Made by a program: the position numbers and the translations under genes | Assembly (NCBI RefSeq): GCF_000149955.1 | Contig: NC_030992.1 | Span: 1,085,073 to 1,149,072, forward strand | Source of the DNA: Fusarium oxysporum f. sp. lycopersici 4287 | Lineage: Eukaryota > Ascomycota > Sordariomycetes > Hypocreales > Nectriaceae | Direction: 5' to 3' | Length of the DNA: 64,000 nt | Notes under the pieces: generated by a model | Told to the model about the DNA's origin: nothing | Database searches by the model: none | What the model saw: only the letters and a program-made list of their open reading frames with translations | In this document: piece by piece, positions 1 through 11,274 of the stretch | Numbering within the stretch: the first letter of the stretch is position 1 | Layout of the letters: the number at the start of each line of letters is the position of its first letter

Positions 1-1146
1 AAGCCAGGCTTTCTCAGCCTTGGCCTTTTTCCTTCCTCATTCCTGGCATCCACACTCACACTCTCTAAGACGTCCTCAAGATCAGCAAAAACGCCTATGC
101 GTTGCAGATCTTATCCCCACTGGTGGGTTGCATCACGCTGAGGCTGACTTGAGAGAATTGTTCTAGAAGCGGGGCTGTTTGCGGGGATTATTTCAGCGTG
201 GCTGTGTGTGTCATGCACGATGCTTCTGTCATGCTTCCATTCCTTCTTTCGAGTTTCCCTTCTTGGCTAAGACTTCCGGGGTCTTACTGGGGTCTAAGAC
301 TCTACTGAAGGCACCGAGATAAGACGTCTTGGTTATTGGGGGGAGATGATCACGCAGTGACGTTTATGATGATATATGAGGTCGATCCTATTTCTTAGAG
401 GCTGGTGTTCTTTACATAGACGGTGGGAGTTTTGTTCGTTCTACACAGTTTTGGTTTCTGGCGCATTTAGAGGATTTCTTTTTCTGTATACACCCTTGTT
501 GTATTTTACATGTACATATGATCCCATGATACCTACAGTGTCCTACCTCGGAAATGTTAGAATTGTTGTTATCTCTTTACCCTTCAATGTGATACACATC
601 TACTGTGGTATTTCCCCTGGCTTAAGCATGTGTGACGAGGCAAGAGACGAGTTGTAATCAGGAGGCTGATCAATCCTAAAGGACCCCTGTCTAAGGTACG
701 TGAATGTTGTACCGTGTTCCCCGCCATACCTCAAATGTAGTGGATGGCTTCCACAGCAGCCGGGTGTCTTCCCCAGGTAACATTGCGCGATATGGCGCAC
801 TACATTTCCAGCTCGTGACCACATACGTAGTTTGCGGCTTTTCTAGTCTGGAGTCCCTGGACGTCCTCTGACTCACTTTGTGTTGATGCACTAGAAAGAA
901 AGGTAAGGGACAATTTGCCTCAAATCTTCAAAGTTGCAATTGCTTTCGCCCGGTCCAATGAACAAGGTTCGACCTAAATCAGCTTAAAGCGCAGGAAGAA
1001 GTATCATGAAAAATAACCAGCTTTCTCGATTTGGTCTGTTTCCATACATCTTTCGAAAAATATAGGCTTGTGATTTTGGAGAAAGTGGCTGATATGATGG
1101 TTCCAGCTAACTTTCTGTTAATCATCTTATCTCCGAACTCCTAAAG
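1..1146. other. Intergenic; TAAGAC motif cluster
   Basis: No convincing coding region on either strand; the short open frames lack recognisable protein features. The only structure I see is a cluster of AAGAC/GTCTT motifs between 266 and 330, including an inverted pair (268-273 and 281-286) and a perfect 10-bp palindrome at 321-330. The lower end is the 3' flank of the minus-strand gene that ends at 1147. Confidence 0.5.
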
Positions 1147-3333
1147 TTAGTCTTCCTCAATTGGATCGTCATTGCAGTTTGGCATGGTGCGGAAATCAGG
1201 CCGCCCCTTATCCCTGCGCCTTCTAGATCGTTGCCGTCTTCCCTTGCTCCGTGGCTTATCCAAGTAAACTGGCGATTTGGTGGAGGGGACGTCACCAGCT
1301 AATCGACCAACAAAGTGCTGCGGTTGACGAAACTTGAACTCGGCATGCAGCGGTTGAGGCGAGGCGGGCTGAGCAATGATAGAGTCGGTCGCGTCCGCGA
1401 TATCTACCCTTGCGGCGGCTTCCGATGACGGGGCTTCCAGCTCTGCGCCCGGTAGATCTTGAATTTGGTCATCTGCCAAAATAAAGTTACGTCCTTCCGT
1501 GGTAGGTGCTTCTCCTCGGGATGCTGAAGGGGGGTCTGCGATATCGCTTGACGGTGCGGTCGAACATGAAGGCAAGGATGATTCTACAAACATCCGGGGA
1601 ACATGTGGCTTCTTCAAACCCAGTGCGCATTTTGTTTGTTCATGTGCCTCCTCTCGAGCCTTTCGGCTGGTCTCAGCGCTATCGTTATCAAGAACGAACT
1701 TCTTCCAAATTTCGTCTTCGTCGTCAATATTTGGTGTTGTTTCTTGCTGTGTTTGGTCCTCAATATTTGGCTCCTGCTGTTCCTCGCTAGCAGTCAAGAG
1801 ATCTAGTAGGTCTTGAACATTGGAAGTCACAGGCGTGAAGGAGCCCATTGGGAGAACCAGGTCGCTTCTAGTTTTGAGATTGGTCTCACTTCTTTCGTAG
1901 CTCGAGCTTCTAAGTAGAGCGTAAGGACTTGTTGCTGGCGGGAGATTAGCAAATGGATCTCTTGCTTGAAGCTCAGGTAGCTCTTGTTCGTCGTCTAATG
2001 GCTCGTGTTGGCTCTCAGATGGAGGTATGCTAGATGGGTACGTTTCCGAAGACCTTAGTTGTGGCTCTTCGTTCGCATGTGATGAGTTCTGTCCTTGATT
2101 TTCGCTGCTTATCAGATTTTCTATATGCGACTTGTCATTGAAGGTGTTCATATAGTTGCTTAGACTTGGGCTGATGGGTCTTGGAGGCCCCTTATCTCGA
2201 CTTGGCTGAACGGGCTGCTGTTGTCTCGGCTTCGTTGTCGATTCCAACCACATGTTCCATCGAACGTCTTCGGCTGTGATCCTATCAGAAGGTCTTGGGG
2301 TACCCAGAACAGCTACGGCACTTGCACCTTCATCCAACTCAGGAGACTTAGCTTCAATCACCTGGTGTCGTCGCCGAGTTGGCTGTGGCTGATGGATGAT
2401 AGGCGCATGAGTTTGTACAACGTATCTTGGTTCATCAGTTTCTCTTGCTAACCATTCCTCCTGACCCGGGGAATGTACTGCAGATGAAAGGCTCGTGAGT
2501 GGATTACTTCGTTCGTCAGGGGTTTGAGATCCATGAAAGTCGTGAGCTCTTGGTGGCCTCTCCCGATGATGACGAAGACTGCGAGATTGCTGGTAAGAAG
2601 ATACAGACGCCTGGCTCGTAGCATTATTGGATTGTGGGATCTCGAGACGGGATATAACATTTTGTCGTGTGGCAAAGCTTCGTACTGAGTTACTATCCCT
2701 GCTCCATCGCAGATTTTGACTTCCAATGTTGATCTCTATGTCGTTCTCGGAAAGTCGACCCAGCGGTCTCTTGTTGGGTTGATCCTTCGGATCAGGACTG
2801 TACGTCGATCGGTGGTCACTCCTGGAGGTTGGTTTCGCAAGCAACTTAGTGGATCGATCCCTTTGTTGGGAGAAGTCAACCGTTACAGGCTTTTGAGTAA
2901 TGACGCCGGTCCAATCAGGCTTCTCTAATAGCCTGCGTCTTTTGGTTGCTATGGCCAACTCTTGCTTGTCTTTGTCTTGCGGACTTGTCGGGGAGCTCTC
3001 GGCTTCTAGCCCCTGATTTCCGATACGTGGCTCTCTCCCTCTTCCATTTCTTTTCTTGTGTGAGTTTTCTGTCTCGGATTGTCTATGTATACGCTTTCCT
3101 CTTGTTGTTCTTTGCTTCCAGCGAGGGGTCGAGGAGTTCGACTGACGACCTTGAGATGAAGTTGGTTGTGGAATATAATCAGGTACGAAAGATGAAATAT
3201 CAAGGCCCTTGCTTGTAGCTGGAGCATTCTTTCTCGCTCTGGCTTTAGCAAAGTATTGCTTTTGTCGGGCAGCGTCTTTATCCCAGCCTTTTCGACGAGA
3301 ATGGCGGGCGAGAGCGCCTTCAGTCCAGTTCAT
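1147..3333 (-). CDS. Ser/Gln-rich hypothetical protein, probably nuclear
   Basis: Single-exon frame of 728 codons. The N-terminus (MNWTEGALARHSRRKGW, then a basic KQKQYFAKARAR stretch) is a short block I associate with many uncharacterised filamentous-fungal proteins; that association is from memory. The rest is low complexity and rich in Ser, Gln, Pro, Arg and Glu, so mostly disordered. The C-terminus holds a strongly basic stretch (KGRRQRSRRRRDKGR) that could be a nuclear localisation signal. No catalytic or binding domain is visible. The start is the ATG at 3331-3333, which opens the conserved block. Function unknown; nuclear location is inferred from the basic cluster only. Confidence 0.8.
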   Translation of the reverse strand: MNWTEGALARHSRRKGWDKDAARQKQYFAKARARKNAPATSKGLDISSFVPDYIPQPTSSQGRQSNSSTPRWKQRTTRGKRIHRQSETENSHKKRNGRGREPRIGNQGLEAESSPTSPQDKDKQELAIATKRRRLLEKPDWTGVITQKPVTVDFSQQRDRSTKLLAKPTSRSDHRSTYSPDPKDQPNKRPLGRLSENDIEINIGSQNLRWSRDSNSVRSFATRQNVISRLEIPQSNNATSQASVSSYQQSRSLRHHRERPPRAHDFHGSQTPDERSNPLTSLSSAVHSPGQEEWLARETDEPRYVVQTHAPIIHQPQPTRRRHQVIEAKSPELDEGASAVAVLGTPRPSDRITAEDVRWNMWLESTTKPRQQQPVQPSRDKGPPRPISPSLSNYMNTFNDKSHIENLISSENQGQNSSHANEEPQLRSSETYPSSIPPSESQHEPLDDEQELPELQARDPFANLPPATSPYALLRSSSYERSETNLKTRSDLVLPMGSFTPVTSNVQDLLDLLTASEEQQEPNIEDQTQQETTPNIDDEDEIWKKFVLDNDSAETSRKAREEAHEQTKCALGLKKPHVPRMFVESSLPSCSTAPSSDIADPPSASRGEAPTTEGRNFILADDQIQDLPGAELEAPSSEAAARVDIADATDSIIAQPASPQPLHAEFKFRQPQHFVGRLAGDVPSTKSPVYLDKPRSKGRRQRSRRRRDKGRPDFRTMPNCNDDPIEED

Positions 3334-4066
3334 CGTGGATTATGAGATCAGCCCTTCAGTGTGTGTTCAAGGTTGAGGCTTAGGTACTGAAGATTGCGTC
3401 CTTGACTAATAATTTTATGGGGGCACGTGAAAAGTTGATGCAATATGGCAGTTATCAACAACATCGTAGCTGCCATCTCCTGACATTGGAAGCTCACTTG
3501 CCCACTTTGGATTGCACAGTAAGCGTCCAAAGTTTGATGGCATCTTTTGACTGACAGAAAATAGATACCCTCAATCCTTTAAAACCAAATTTAAGAAGAC
3601 TGATCTTTCGGGTCGATCACAGCTCGAGATAGGTGAGTATAACATTGTTGGACTCATCGAACAAATACAATGGATTGTCATCCCGAAGCCAACATGCGGT
3701 ATATTAGTGGACGAATGAAATAGGTTCGGTAAAACATGACTCTAAATAATTTTATATCAAGAACCCTCAGAATTTGTGATACTACATAATACATCATGGT
3801 ACTCTTGATCTCATGCTAGGAAATGTGTTTTGCTAACTTACACGATCATCTACACAGTGTTAATTGGTGGCCTAAGACACGTGCACGGTGCATGCACAGG
3901 CCAGCTAAGCTTCAACGTGATGACGGAGCTCCCTTGAATCGAGTCCCTGAACGTGGAGCTACATCTCCATTAGCATTTAGCGCCAAGACGACACATTTCA
4001 ACAAGAACGACAACGCACCTCATACAGAATTGAATTATATACACTTAAGCCAAATAACACCTCATC
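3334..4066. other. Divergent promoter region
   Basis: Lies between the starts of the minus-strand gene (ATG 3333) and the plus-strand coiled-coil gene (ATG 4067), so it should hold both promoters. AT-rich in the middle (3540-3800). Short open frames here have no supporting features. Confidence 0.5.
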
Positions 4067-5928
4067 ATGGCCGATGCAGAAGAGAAGGCCCGCAAGGAGA
4101 AGATTGCTGCGGCCAAGAAGCGTGTTCGATTACCCCTCCCTTCTTATCCTGGCTGCTTTCGCTAACATTGCGACATAGGTCGAGCAATTGAAGAAGAAGA
4201 GTAATAAGAAGGCCACTCCAGCAGCAAAGCAAACAAAGCCAGAACCAGCCGAAATCGCCGCGCCCGAACCCGTTGCCGAAAAGGCTGAGGCCGCCCCAGC
4301 GAGCGAAGAGAAAGCCGTCGAAGAACCCAAGAAGAAGGCTCAAGAGAAGCCACCTGCTAAGGAACCCGCGCAGCCACTTAAAGTTGGAACCCAGGAGAGC
4401 AGCGACGAAGACGACGATAGCGATGAAGACAGCAGCAGTGACGAAGAGACCTCGGCTTCCGCTACCCCCTCTCTCGCCCAACAGTCGAAACTGAGATCTA
4501 CATCATTTCGTGCCGGCTCCATTACCTCAGGAGGTGCTGCGCCTGCCAGCCCTTTCAGTCCCGATGGAGAAACTGCTCCAGATATCTACAGAAAGCACAT
4601 GGCCAGAATCGAAGAATTAGAAAAGGAGAACAAACGTTTATCTAAAGAGGCGGCGGACTCGGAGAAGCGATGGCAGAAGGCCGAAAACGAATTGGCCGAC
4701 ATACGCGAGGCCGATGGTGAAGATACAGAAAAAGCAGGTGGACACGAAGATGGGCTTTTGGATAGTTTGGTAGGTGATAATGCATGCAACCACAACCGCA
4801 CTCAATCCGCTAACTCTTTCATAGAAGAGCCAAGTCGCCTCGCTTCAACGTCAAAACACCCAGCTCCAACAACAGGTATCGCGAGGACCTGGTCATGGCC
4901 ACCGTCCTTCCATGTCTGTGGCCTCACCTCCAGCAGATCTCAAGGCTGAGCTCGAGGCCAAGACAGCAACCATTGAGTCTATGGAAATTGAAATCTCGAA
5001 ACTCAGAGCACAGGCAGAGCGACACGCCAGTGGATCGTCATCCGAAAAGGAACAAGTTACTGCTCTGGAGGACAAACTAGCCCGTGCTGAGGCTGCAGCG
5101 GGTAAGGCTCAGCGCGAACTACAGGACCTCAAGCACAACCTCGAGAGGACAGCAGAGAAAGCAGTCCGCGAAGGTAGCGAACGAACAAGCGCTGAGACCA
5201 AGATCAAGACTCTCGAGCATGAGCTCGAAGAGGTCAAGAGCGCTCGCGATGAGCTGGAGAAGAAGGTTGAGGCATTGGATAAGAAGGCGACGACCCTGAC
5301 TACGTTACATAAGGAGCAAGATTCCCGTTTACAGGCGTTCAAGAAGGAGAAGGAGAAGGCAGAACACGATGTCACAGAGTTGACGGCACAGGTTGAGAAG
5401 CTTGAGAGCGAAAATGCAAAGCTCCGAAGCAGAAAGTCCATGGAGGGTGGCGGCGGATTAGACGATGAAGGTGTTGATGAACTTGAGGATGAGGAACGCC
5501 AGAAACTTGAGAGAAAGATCCGAGCGCTGGAGAGCGAAGTGCATGAGCTTCGAAGTGGAGCATGGATTGAGAAACGTCGCGAATTGGAGGCAACTAGTCC
5601 AGGCTTCCATGATGTCGACCTCTCTCCTGGACATGCGATGTCTCCAACTCAGCGTAGGAAATCGGGACCTGGAGGAGGAATTGGTGATTTCTTTACGAGT
5701 GGCCTCAACGCTCTCGCCGGTGGTAATGATGATGATTTCCTTGAGGACGACGATATGGACTTTGACGAGGATGCATTCCGCAAGGCGCAAGAGGAGGAGT
5801 CAAAGAGACGGATCGAGCGGATCAAGGAGATTAAGAGATCACTTAAACATTGGGAAGGTTGGAGGTTGGACATTGTTGAGAACAGGAGGGGAGGAAACGA
5901 AGGAGTTGGTGAGATCTTTGACGTTTGA
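4067..5928 (+). CDS. Acidic coiled-coil (golgin-like) protein
   Basis: Three exons: 4067-4126, 4179-4769 and 4825-5928, giving 584 aa. Intron 1 has a GCTAAC branch and TAG acceptor; intron 2 starts GTAGGT and ends CATAG. Removing both joins the AAKKR segment to VEQLKKK and LLDSL to KSQVASLQ without a break. The protein opens with a Lys/Ala-rich segment, passes through an acidic Ser/Asp stretch (about residues 85-110), then has long heptad-rich coiled coil (about 140-420), a Pro/Gly linker, an acidic DDDFLEDDDMDFDEDAF patch and a C-terminal helical block with the motif LKHWEGWRLDI. This organisation fits a golgin or tether-like protein; I recall similar fungal proteins labelled M-protein repeat proteins. 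No GRIP or GRAB domain is visible, so the Golgi role is inference. Confidence 0.8.
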
Positions 5929-8344
5929 ACTGATGCTGGATGTTTGCAGTGTTGCTGGGTGGACGAGGCCCAAGCAAGGAATGTATTATTAGAATAGAAA
6001 GAGATTCCGGGACGATAAACGGAAAGGATATCGATGATTATTCTCAGCCGCTGTGGCATATCTGTTTCCGGTTTTGTTTCCGAGACCTCATGAAATATGA
6101 GTCGATAGTCTCCTTCCCTGAGGTTGATAAGCCCGACAGAATGAAAGGGCACCTCAGTGCTACTACAGCAACCATTGGTTTCGACTGAATGAGGTATTTA
6201 AATGCCTGTTCATTCCTTCACTGTCGGAGGGCCCGTGAACTCTGATGATTCCCGCGGGACAAGTACGTATCCGACTCGAGTAACGGAAGATAACCAGACA
6301 CACAGCTGGTATGAAGCATGTTGGAAATATGCTTACCCAGAGGCAATGATTGAGTTGGAGCCATATTCGGAAGCTCACAATCACTACATATCCCGACTCT
6401 AAAACCCGGCATCGAGTGTCGGTATCTCATTCCTGTTGCTCGGACATCAACCGAATATCGTCCCCCGATGACGGCGCGGAGAGTGGATACCCTGACCGGA
6501 GATCCGAGTTGGAGAACGGAGATGCGCTCCGCGCCGAGATGCAAGAGGCCGGGAGGTGTTATTCCCGGTAGAGTGTGCCAAAAGGGTTTATATAAATCAA
6601 TCAATATGAAGCTCAGAGCATCATCATACTACCTACACCAAATTGAGGTTCTGAGGCTTGCATCGGACCCGCTTACTTCCGGCTCATGTTTTAAGATCGA
6701 CCACCTGTAACCGTATCAAAATGCAACTGAGAAGCTTCCCGTACTCGGCGACAGTAACACCGAGATGAGGCAAAAAACGAGAACAGCTGTCATGCACGAG
6801 ATGTAGCGCCTAATTTAAAGCCAAGCAGCCATAGCGTCCGGCGGTAGTCGTCGTCCCCCACTGAGCGGGGGACCAAGTGCGGAACCCATCGACACTAGTG
6901 TTAACCGTCGAGGCTGGGACTGGCTGGGCATTTTTTCTCTCTGCTTGCAGCTTTTGTTGCGGTGCCCCAGCTCGGTCAGGTACCGAGCCTCATCCCCAAA
7001 AGAACCTGGCAGGAAGAGAAAAGGAATACTCGAGACACACCCTGAGAGTTGGGGGGGATGTAATGGAGGCTACGAGGGGTCTAAAGACTCTCGAAAATTA
7101 TCGCGAGATGGTCAATTGAGGTGAAGTTGAGCTTCATGTTGGACAAGAACGTCATATGTAGACACTTTAGATAGAGAGACTCGACCCCTGTCATATCATA
7201 GCATGCGATTGTCTAAAAAGATCATGTCAGCCACGTTTGATATCCCGCACCGCATCATCCGTCTTCGGCCTTGGACCCTACAAGGCTAAAAGGAAAAGAG
7301 AACAGTCCGTTGTCGGAAGAATTGGATTTGAATGTTCCTTTGTCCTTCCTATTTCTCTCTCTCGATTTCGGCTCAAATCCCATCTCTACATCATCAACAT
7401 TGTTTCTCGTCAACAGCTTCAGCACCAGAAGAAAACGACGTTTCGATCGAATCGAGCCTTGTAAGTGCAGCTTTTATATGTCACGTCGTTGCTAGCTTCG
7501 CTAGTTGTCAGTGGTCAATTGTCAGCCACAATAGGTGTCATGATACAGTTGTATCGTCATTGACCAACGATATTCCTCATGAGCATATTCGAAGACCGCA
7601 AGGCTTCTTCTAGATTCGCCTCATCTAAGGATTTTAGCAGCTAAATACTATAGATCTGATCTCAGATTGGATCATACCTATTTCTGCTGAATTAAAGATG
7701 CACTACCAAAGCCTCGTGGTCTTGTCAGGACAGACGTTTCCTAAAACTCACACCCCTCAAGAGGCCAGAGGCAAAAGAAAACACTCAAAACATGAATCGC
7801 CTCATAAACCATTTCCCCTCTTCCCATTCTTGCTTACGCGCGCATCTGTAACTAACACCTGACGAAATTCCCCAGCTTCCAATCGACTAGCGGCGCCTCT
7901 TGATCAAATTCACCCCGTCTCATTGGGGGGAAACCACGCATCAATCACACCTGCCTACCTAACACTTACCCCATATTCTCCTTCCCCCGTCGCATCGTCG
8001 GTTTTCCTCTCGGACGCCGCACATCAACCGAAAACCTATCCTCGGTTGAAGTTTAGAAGGTGCAAAACTGCACCCCAAGCACCTTCCTGAACCCGACCTC
8101 CGACCTCCACTTCCGACCCCAAACCAACCGCTTGCCCGTCCGTGTTGCAGTTACACCCCGCGCTGGGCACTTGCACTTGCAGTTTGTAACGACTAGCGAC
8201 TCAAGGAAAGTCCCAAGTCGAGCCAAACTTCCGGCGACGATTCCCGAGTCCGGTTCCCGTACCTGCCTGCCTTACCGTACCAGACCCTTTTTATACCTCT
8301 TTTATAAACTCCCAACTTCTTCCTCTTCTTTTTTTTCGCCCATC
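5929..8344. other. Long intergenic region and IDP 5' flank
   Basis: 2.4 kb without a convincing gene. Several frames of 60-130 codons exist but show no family signature and overlap on both strands. Near 6853-6873 there is an inverted repeat (see separate entry). The last 500 bases are pyrimidine-rich, as expected for the promoter and 5' leader of a highly expressed fungal gene. Confidence 0.5.
6853..6873. repeat. Inverted repeat GTCCCCC/GGGGGAC with a CreA-type hexamer
   Basis: Arms of 7 bp at 6853-6859 and 6867-6873 separated by 7 nt. The right arm overlaps GCGGGG (6865-6870), which fits the fungal CreA/Mig1 consensus SYGGRG. It sits about 1.5 kb upstream of the isocitrate dehydrogenase start, far for a proximal promoter, so its role is uncertain. 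Confidence 0.4.
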
Positions 8345-9997
8345 ATGCCCGCCGCTGTCTTCGCCTCTTCCATTCAGCGATCTCTTCTCTCGTCTTCGCT
8401 GCGCCGTGTCGCTATCACTTCATCCGCCGTCCGCCCTGTCCGAGCTTCCTTCGGTGCTATCCAAACCATCTCTCCCTTCGCCGTCCGCACAATGGCTTCT
8501 CACCAGAAGATCAAGGTCAAGAACCCCGTCGTCGAGCTCGACGGTGATGAGATGACCCGCATCATCTGGCAGGTCATCAAGGATAAGCTCATCCTTCCTT
8601 ACCTCGACATCGACCTCAAGTACTATGATCTTGGTCTTGAGTACCGTGATGAGACCAACGATCAGGTCACCATCGATGCCGCCGAGGCTATCAAGAAGTA
8701 CTCCGTCGGTGTCAAGTGTGCCACCATCACCCCCGATGAGGCTCGTGTCGAGGAGTTCAAGCTGAAGCAGAGTAAGTTAATTCCCATTCCGACCCTGTCT
8801 TAGTTCGCGTTGCGCCTCGATGTTCGCCCCGCCAATCGCAACCCCGCATACATGAGGCATGCAGGAAAAGCAACATGAGGGGAAACAAGCAGCAGCAAAG
8901 CGAATGAAACCTGCAGTAGTCAGCTTAACAAAATTGAATTCGGCTAACTTGCATGTCCAGTGTGGCTTTCCCCCAACGGAACCATCCGAAATGCCCTTGG
9001 TGGTACCGTCTTCCGTGAGCCCATTGTCATCCCCCGCATTCCCCGTCTTGTTCCTGGCTGGAAGAAGCCTATCATCATTGGCCGTCACGCCTTTGGTGAC
9101 CAGTACCGCGCCAAGGACGCTGTCCTGCCCGGCCCCGGTAAGCTCTCCATGGTTTACACCCCCGAGGGTGGCCAGCCTCAAGAGATTGAGGTCTTCCAGT
9201 TCAAGAACGGCGGCGGTGTCGCTCAGACCCAGTACAACACCGACGAGTCCATCACTGGTTTCGCTCACGCTTCCTTCAAGCTGGCTCTTGACAAGGAGCT
9301 TCCTCTCTACATGAGCACCAAGAACACCATCCTCAAGAAGTATGATGGTCGATTCAAGGATATCTTCCAGGAGATCTACGAGTCCACCTACAAGAAGGAC
9401 TTCGAGGCCAAGAAGATCTGGTACGAGCACCGTCTCATTGACGACATGGTCGCCCAGATGATCAAGAGCTCCGGTGGTTACATCATGGCCCTCAAGAGTA
9501 AGTCCACCCTTGTGGTCTGAACACTTGTTCAGGCTCTGCCTACTTAAAACGCATGAAAGCTAACATCTACAGACTACGACGGTGATGTCCAGTCCGACAT
9601 TGTCGCTCAGGGCTTCGGCTCTCTTGGTCTCATGACCTCTGTTCTCATTACCCCTGATGGCAAGACCTTCGAGTCTGAGGCTGCCCACGGTACTGTCACT
9701 CGCCACTACCGTGAGCACCAGAAGGGTAACGAGACCTCCACCAACCCCATTGCCTCCATCTTCGCCTGGACCCGTGGTCTCGTCCAGCGTGGCAAGCTCG
9801 ACGACACCCCCGAGGTTGTCGCCTTTGCTGAGAGCCTTGAGCAGGCTTGCATTGACACTGTCGATATTGACGGTATCATGACCAAGGATCTTGCCCTTGC
9901 CACTGGCAAGTCTGAGCGCAAGGACTATGTCACCACCAATGAGTACATGGATGCCGTTGAGCGCCGTCTCAAGCGAACCCTCAAGGAGAAGCTGTAA
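8345..9997 (+). CDS. IDP1: NADP-dependent isocitrate dehydrogenase, mitochondrial
   Basis: Three exons: 8345-8771, 8961-9497 and 9573-9997, giving 462 aa. It catalyses oxidative decarboxylation of isocitrate to 2-oxoglutarate with NADPH formation. The dimeric eukaryotic NADP-IDH pattern is clear: [16 protein letters not shown] near the start, [18 protein letters not shown], the substrate-site motif [33 protein letters not shown] and [15 protein letters not shown]. Residues 1-49 are rich in Arg, Ser and Ala with almost no acidic residues, as in a mitochondrial presequence. A second in-frame ATG at 8492 ([11 protein letters not shown]) begins exactly at the mature protein and could start a cytosolic form. 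The C-terminus ends EKL, not a canonical PTS1. Both introns split codons cleanly (KLKQ/M-WLSP and ALK/N-YDG). Confidence 0.97.
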
Positions 9998-11274
9998 ACG
10001 CATTGTCATCTGTCGTTTTTTTACAGCCTCCCTTTAGCCTCTAATTCCGCTTCCACCTTCCTGGCCTCTTATGCCTCTGCAAAGAGTAGCCACTATTTCA
10101 TGAACTCTTAAGAATCGGCGTCGAATATGTTGTCACAACCTGAATAGCATCTCACAGTCTTGAGAACCACAAGAGCGTCACCTCTTGCGATCTCTTGGCC
10201 ACTCACTTCCTCAGCAGAAAGGAAGTTGGCGTCGTCAAGAGCAATCATGAACCGGAACCTTCTGCACAGACACATGCAGTTGGCTAACGACTTATGAAAA
10301 GCATTCCTCCATCGTCATTGTGGTTGGATAGGATGTTGGGTTTTTGAATATGTAAAAGCAAAGATTTGAGGAGGAGACAGCATGTATCATGCCACCGAGT
10401 ATTGGAAAGCAGATGTCATGTAGAAAGCAAGCTTGTTCTTAGCATATAGACAAGATGGGATACCCAGCCCTGCTTTATAGTTTTCTTCACCTAGATCTTC
10501 CCCGGCCATTCGCATTGTGACCACTCGTTCCCCGTAGTGCATTCCTCCTAGTCCTTCTTTAGTCGCGGATCAATGGGTGGTAGAGTCATAAGATGTACTC
10601 AAATTGAGCTTAAAGCAAATCTATTGGACCTTGAAACTTGTCCCTGCACCTCTTCTCACATGTACGATACATTCGAATGCACAGCTGCTCTTGGTAGATG
10701 CCGCTTCTGACGCCTCTTTTTGTCATACTGCTTGCTGTCAAACCTCGGTAGTTGTCCGTAGCTAGCGTAACCGACACCCAATCTCCAAAATAATTCCCTG
10801 TTTCAGAAAAGCAACAATAACAACCAACTCCCTATTTCCCTTTTCCCCCTTCCAAAGAAAACAGATGTGCGTGTTCCTAGCTTCAGCGTCTGTATGCAGC
10901 CCCGTGGTGGGGAATGCCTCGGCTTAAGCCCGCACGTGTATATAAAAATGAAAAGGATCGTATAAAAGGCTGACATCAAAGGCTGACAAGTACAGAGGAT
11001 AAACACACCCGCAGGCCCGGGTTGACCCGACCGAGATGGCCTCGGTTGGCCGGAAGGAAAACCGCGGTTGTCAAGGCATGCGATTCTGATGCCGGGGATT
11101 TCGCATACATACGGATTCTGTCCGTAGGGCTCCGTTCTTCGATTTCGATAGTAATACAATTTTGCAAGCTTTGACCATACAGTCGAGAGCGGCTACTCTC
11201 GCTCTAACAGTAGTACTCTCATGGCAAGGTTGCGTGTCTGGACACAGACGTATCTGTTCAGCCCTATGCCGGAC
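9998..11274. other. Intergenic region with CGG palindromes
   Basis: Lies between the 3' ends of the plus-strand IDP gene and the minus-strand Iec3 gene. No gene seen; the 118-codon minus-strand frame near 10803-11159 is Arg/Pro-rich without family features. A compact set of CGG-containing inverted repeats is at about 11017-11069. Confidence 0.45.
11017..11069. repeat. Cluster of CGG-containing inverted repeats
   Basis: Within 53 bases: CGGG-TTGA-CCCG (11018-11029), ACCGAG-5 nt-CTCGGT (11030-11046) and the perfect palindrome AACCGCGGTT (11060-11069). Inverted CGG triplets are the usual target of Zn2Cys6 regulators. Location between two 3' ends argues against a normal promoter site. Confidence 0.35.

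Noticed and set aside
5890..6188. Possible extra intron and C-terminal extension of the coiled-coil gene
   Set aside because: A GTGAGA/GCAG pair exists, but the extension is not coil-like and the simple stop after GEIFDV gives a tidier C-terminus.
8777..9430. 217-codon minus-strand frame opposite IDP
   Set aside because: Antisense shadow of a highly biased coding sequence; Leu/Gly/Val-rich composition mirrors the codon bias of IDP.
10803..11159. 118-codon minus-strand frame
   Set aside because: Arg/Pro-rich, overlaps palindromic non-coding DNA, no start context or domain.
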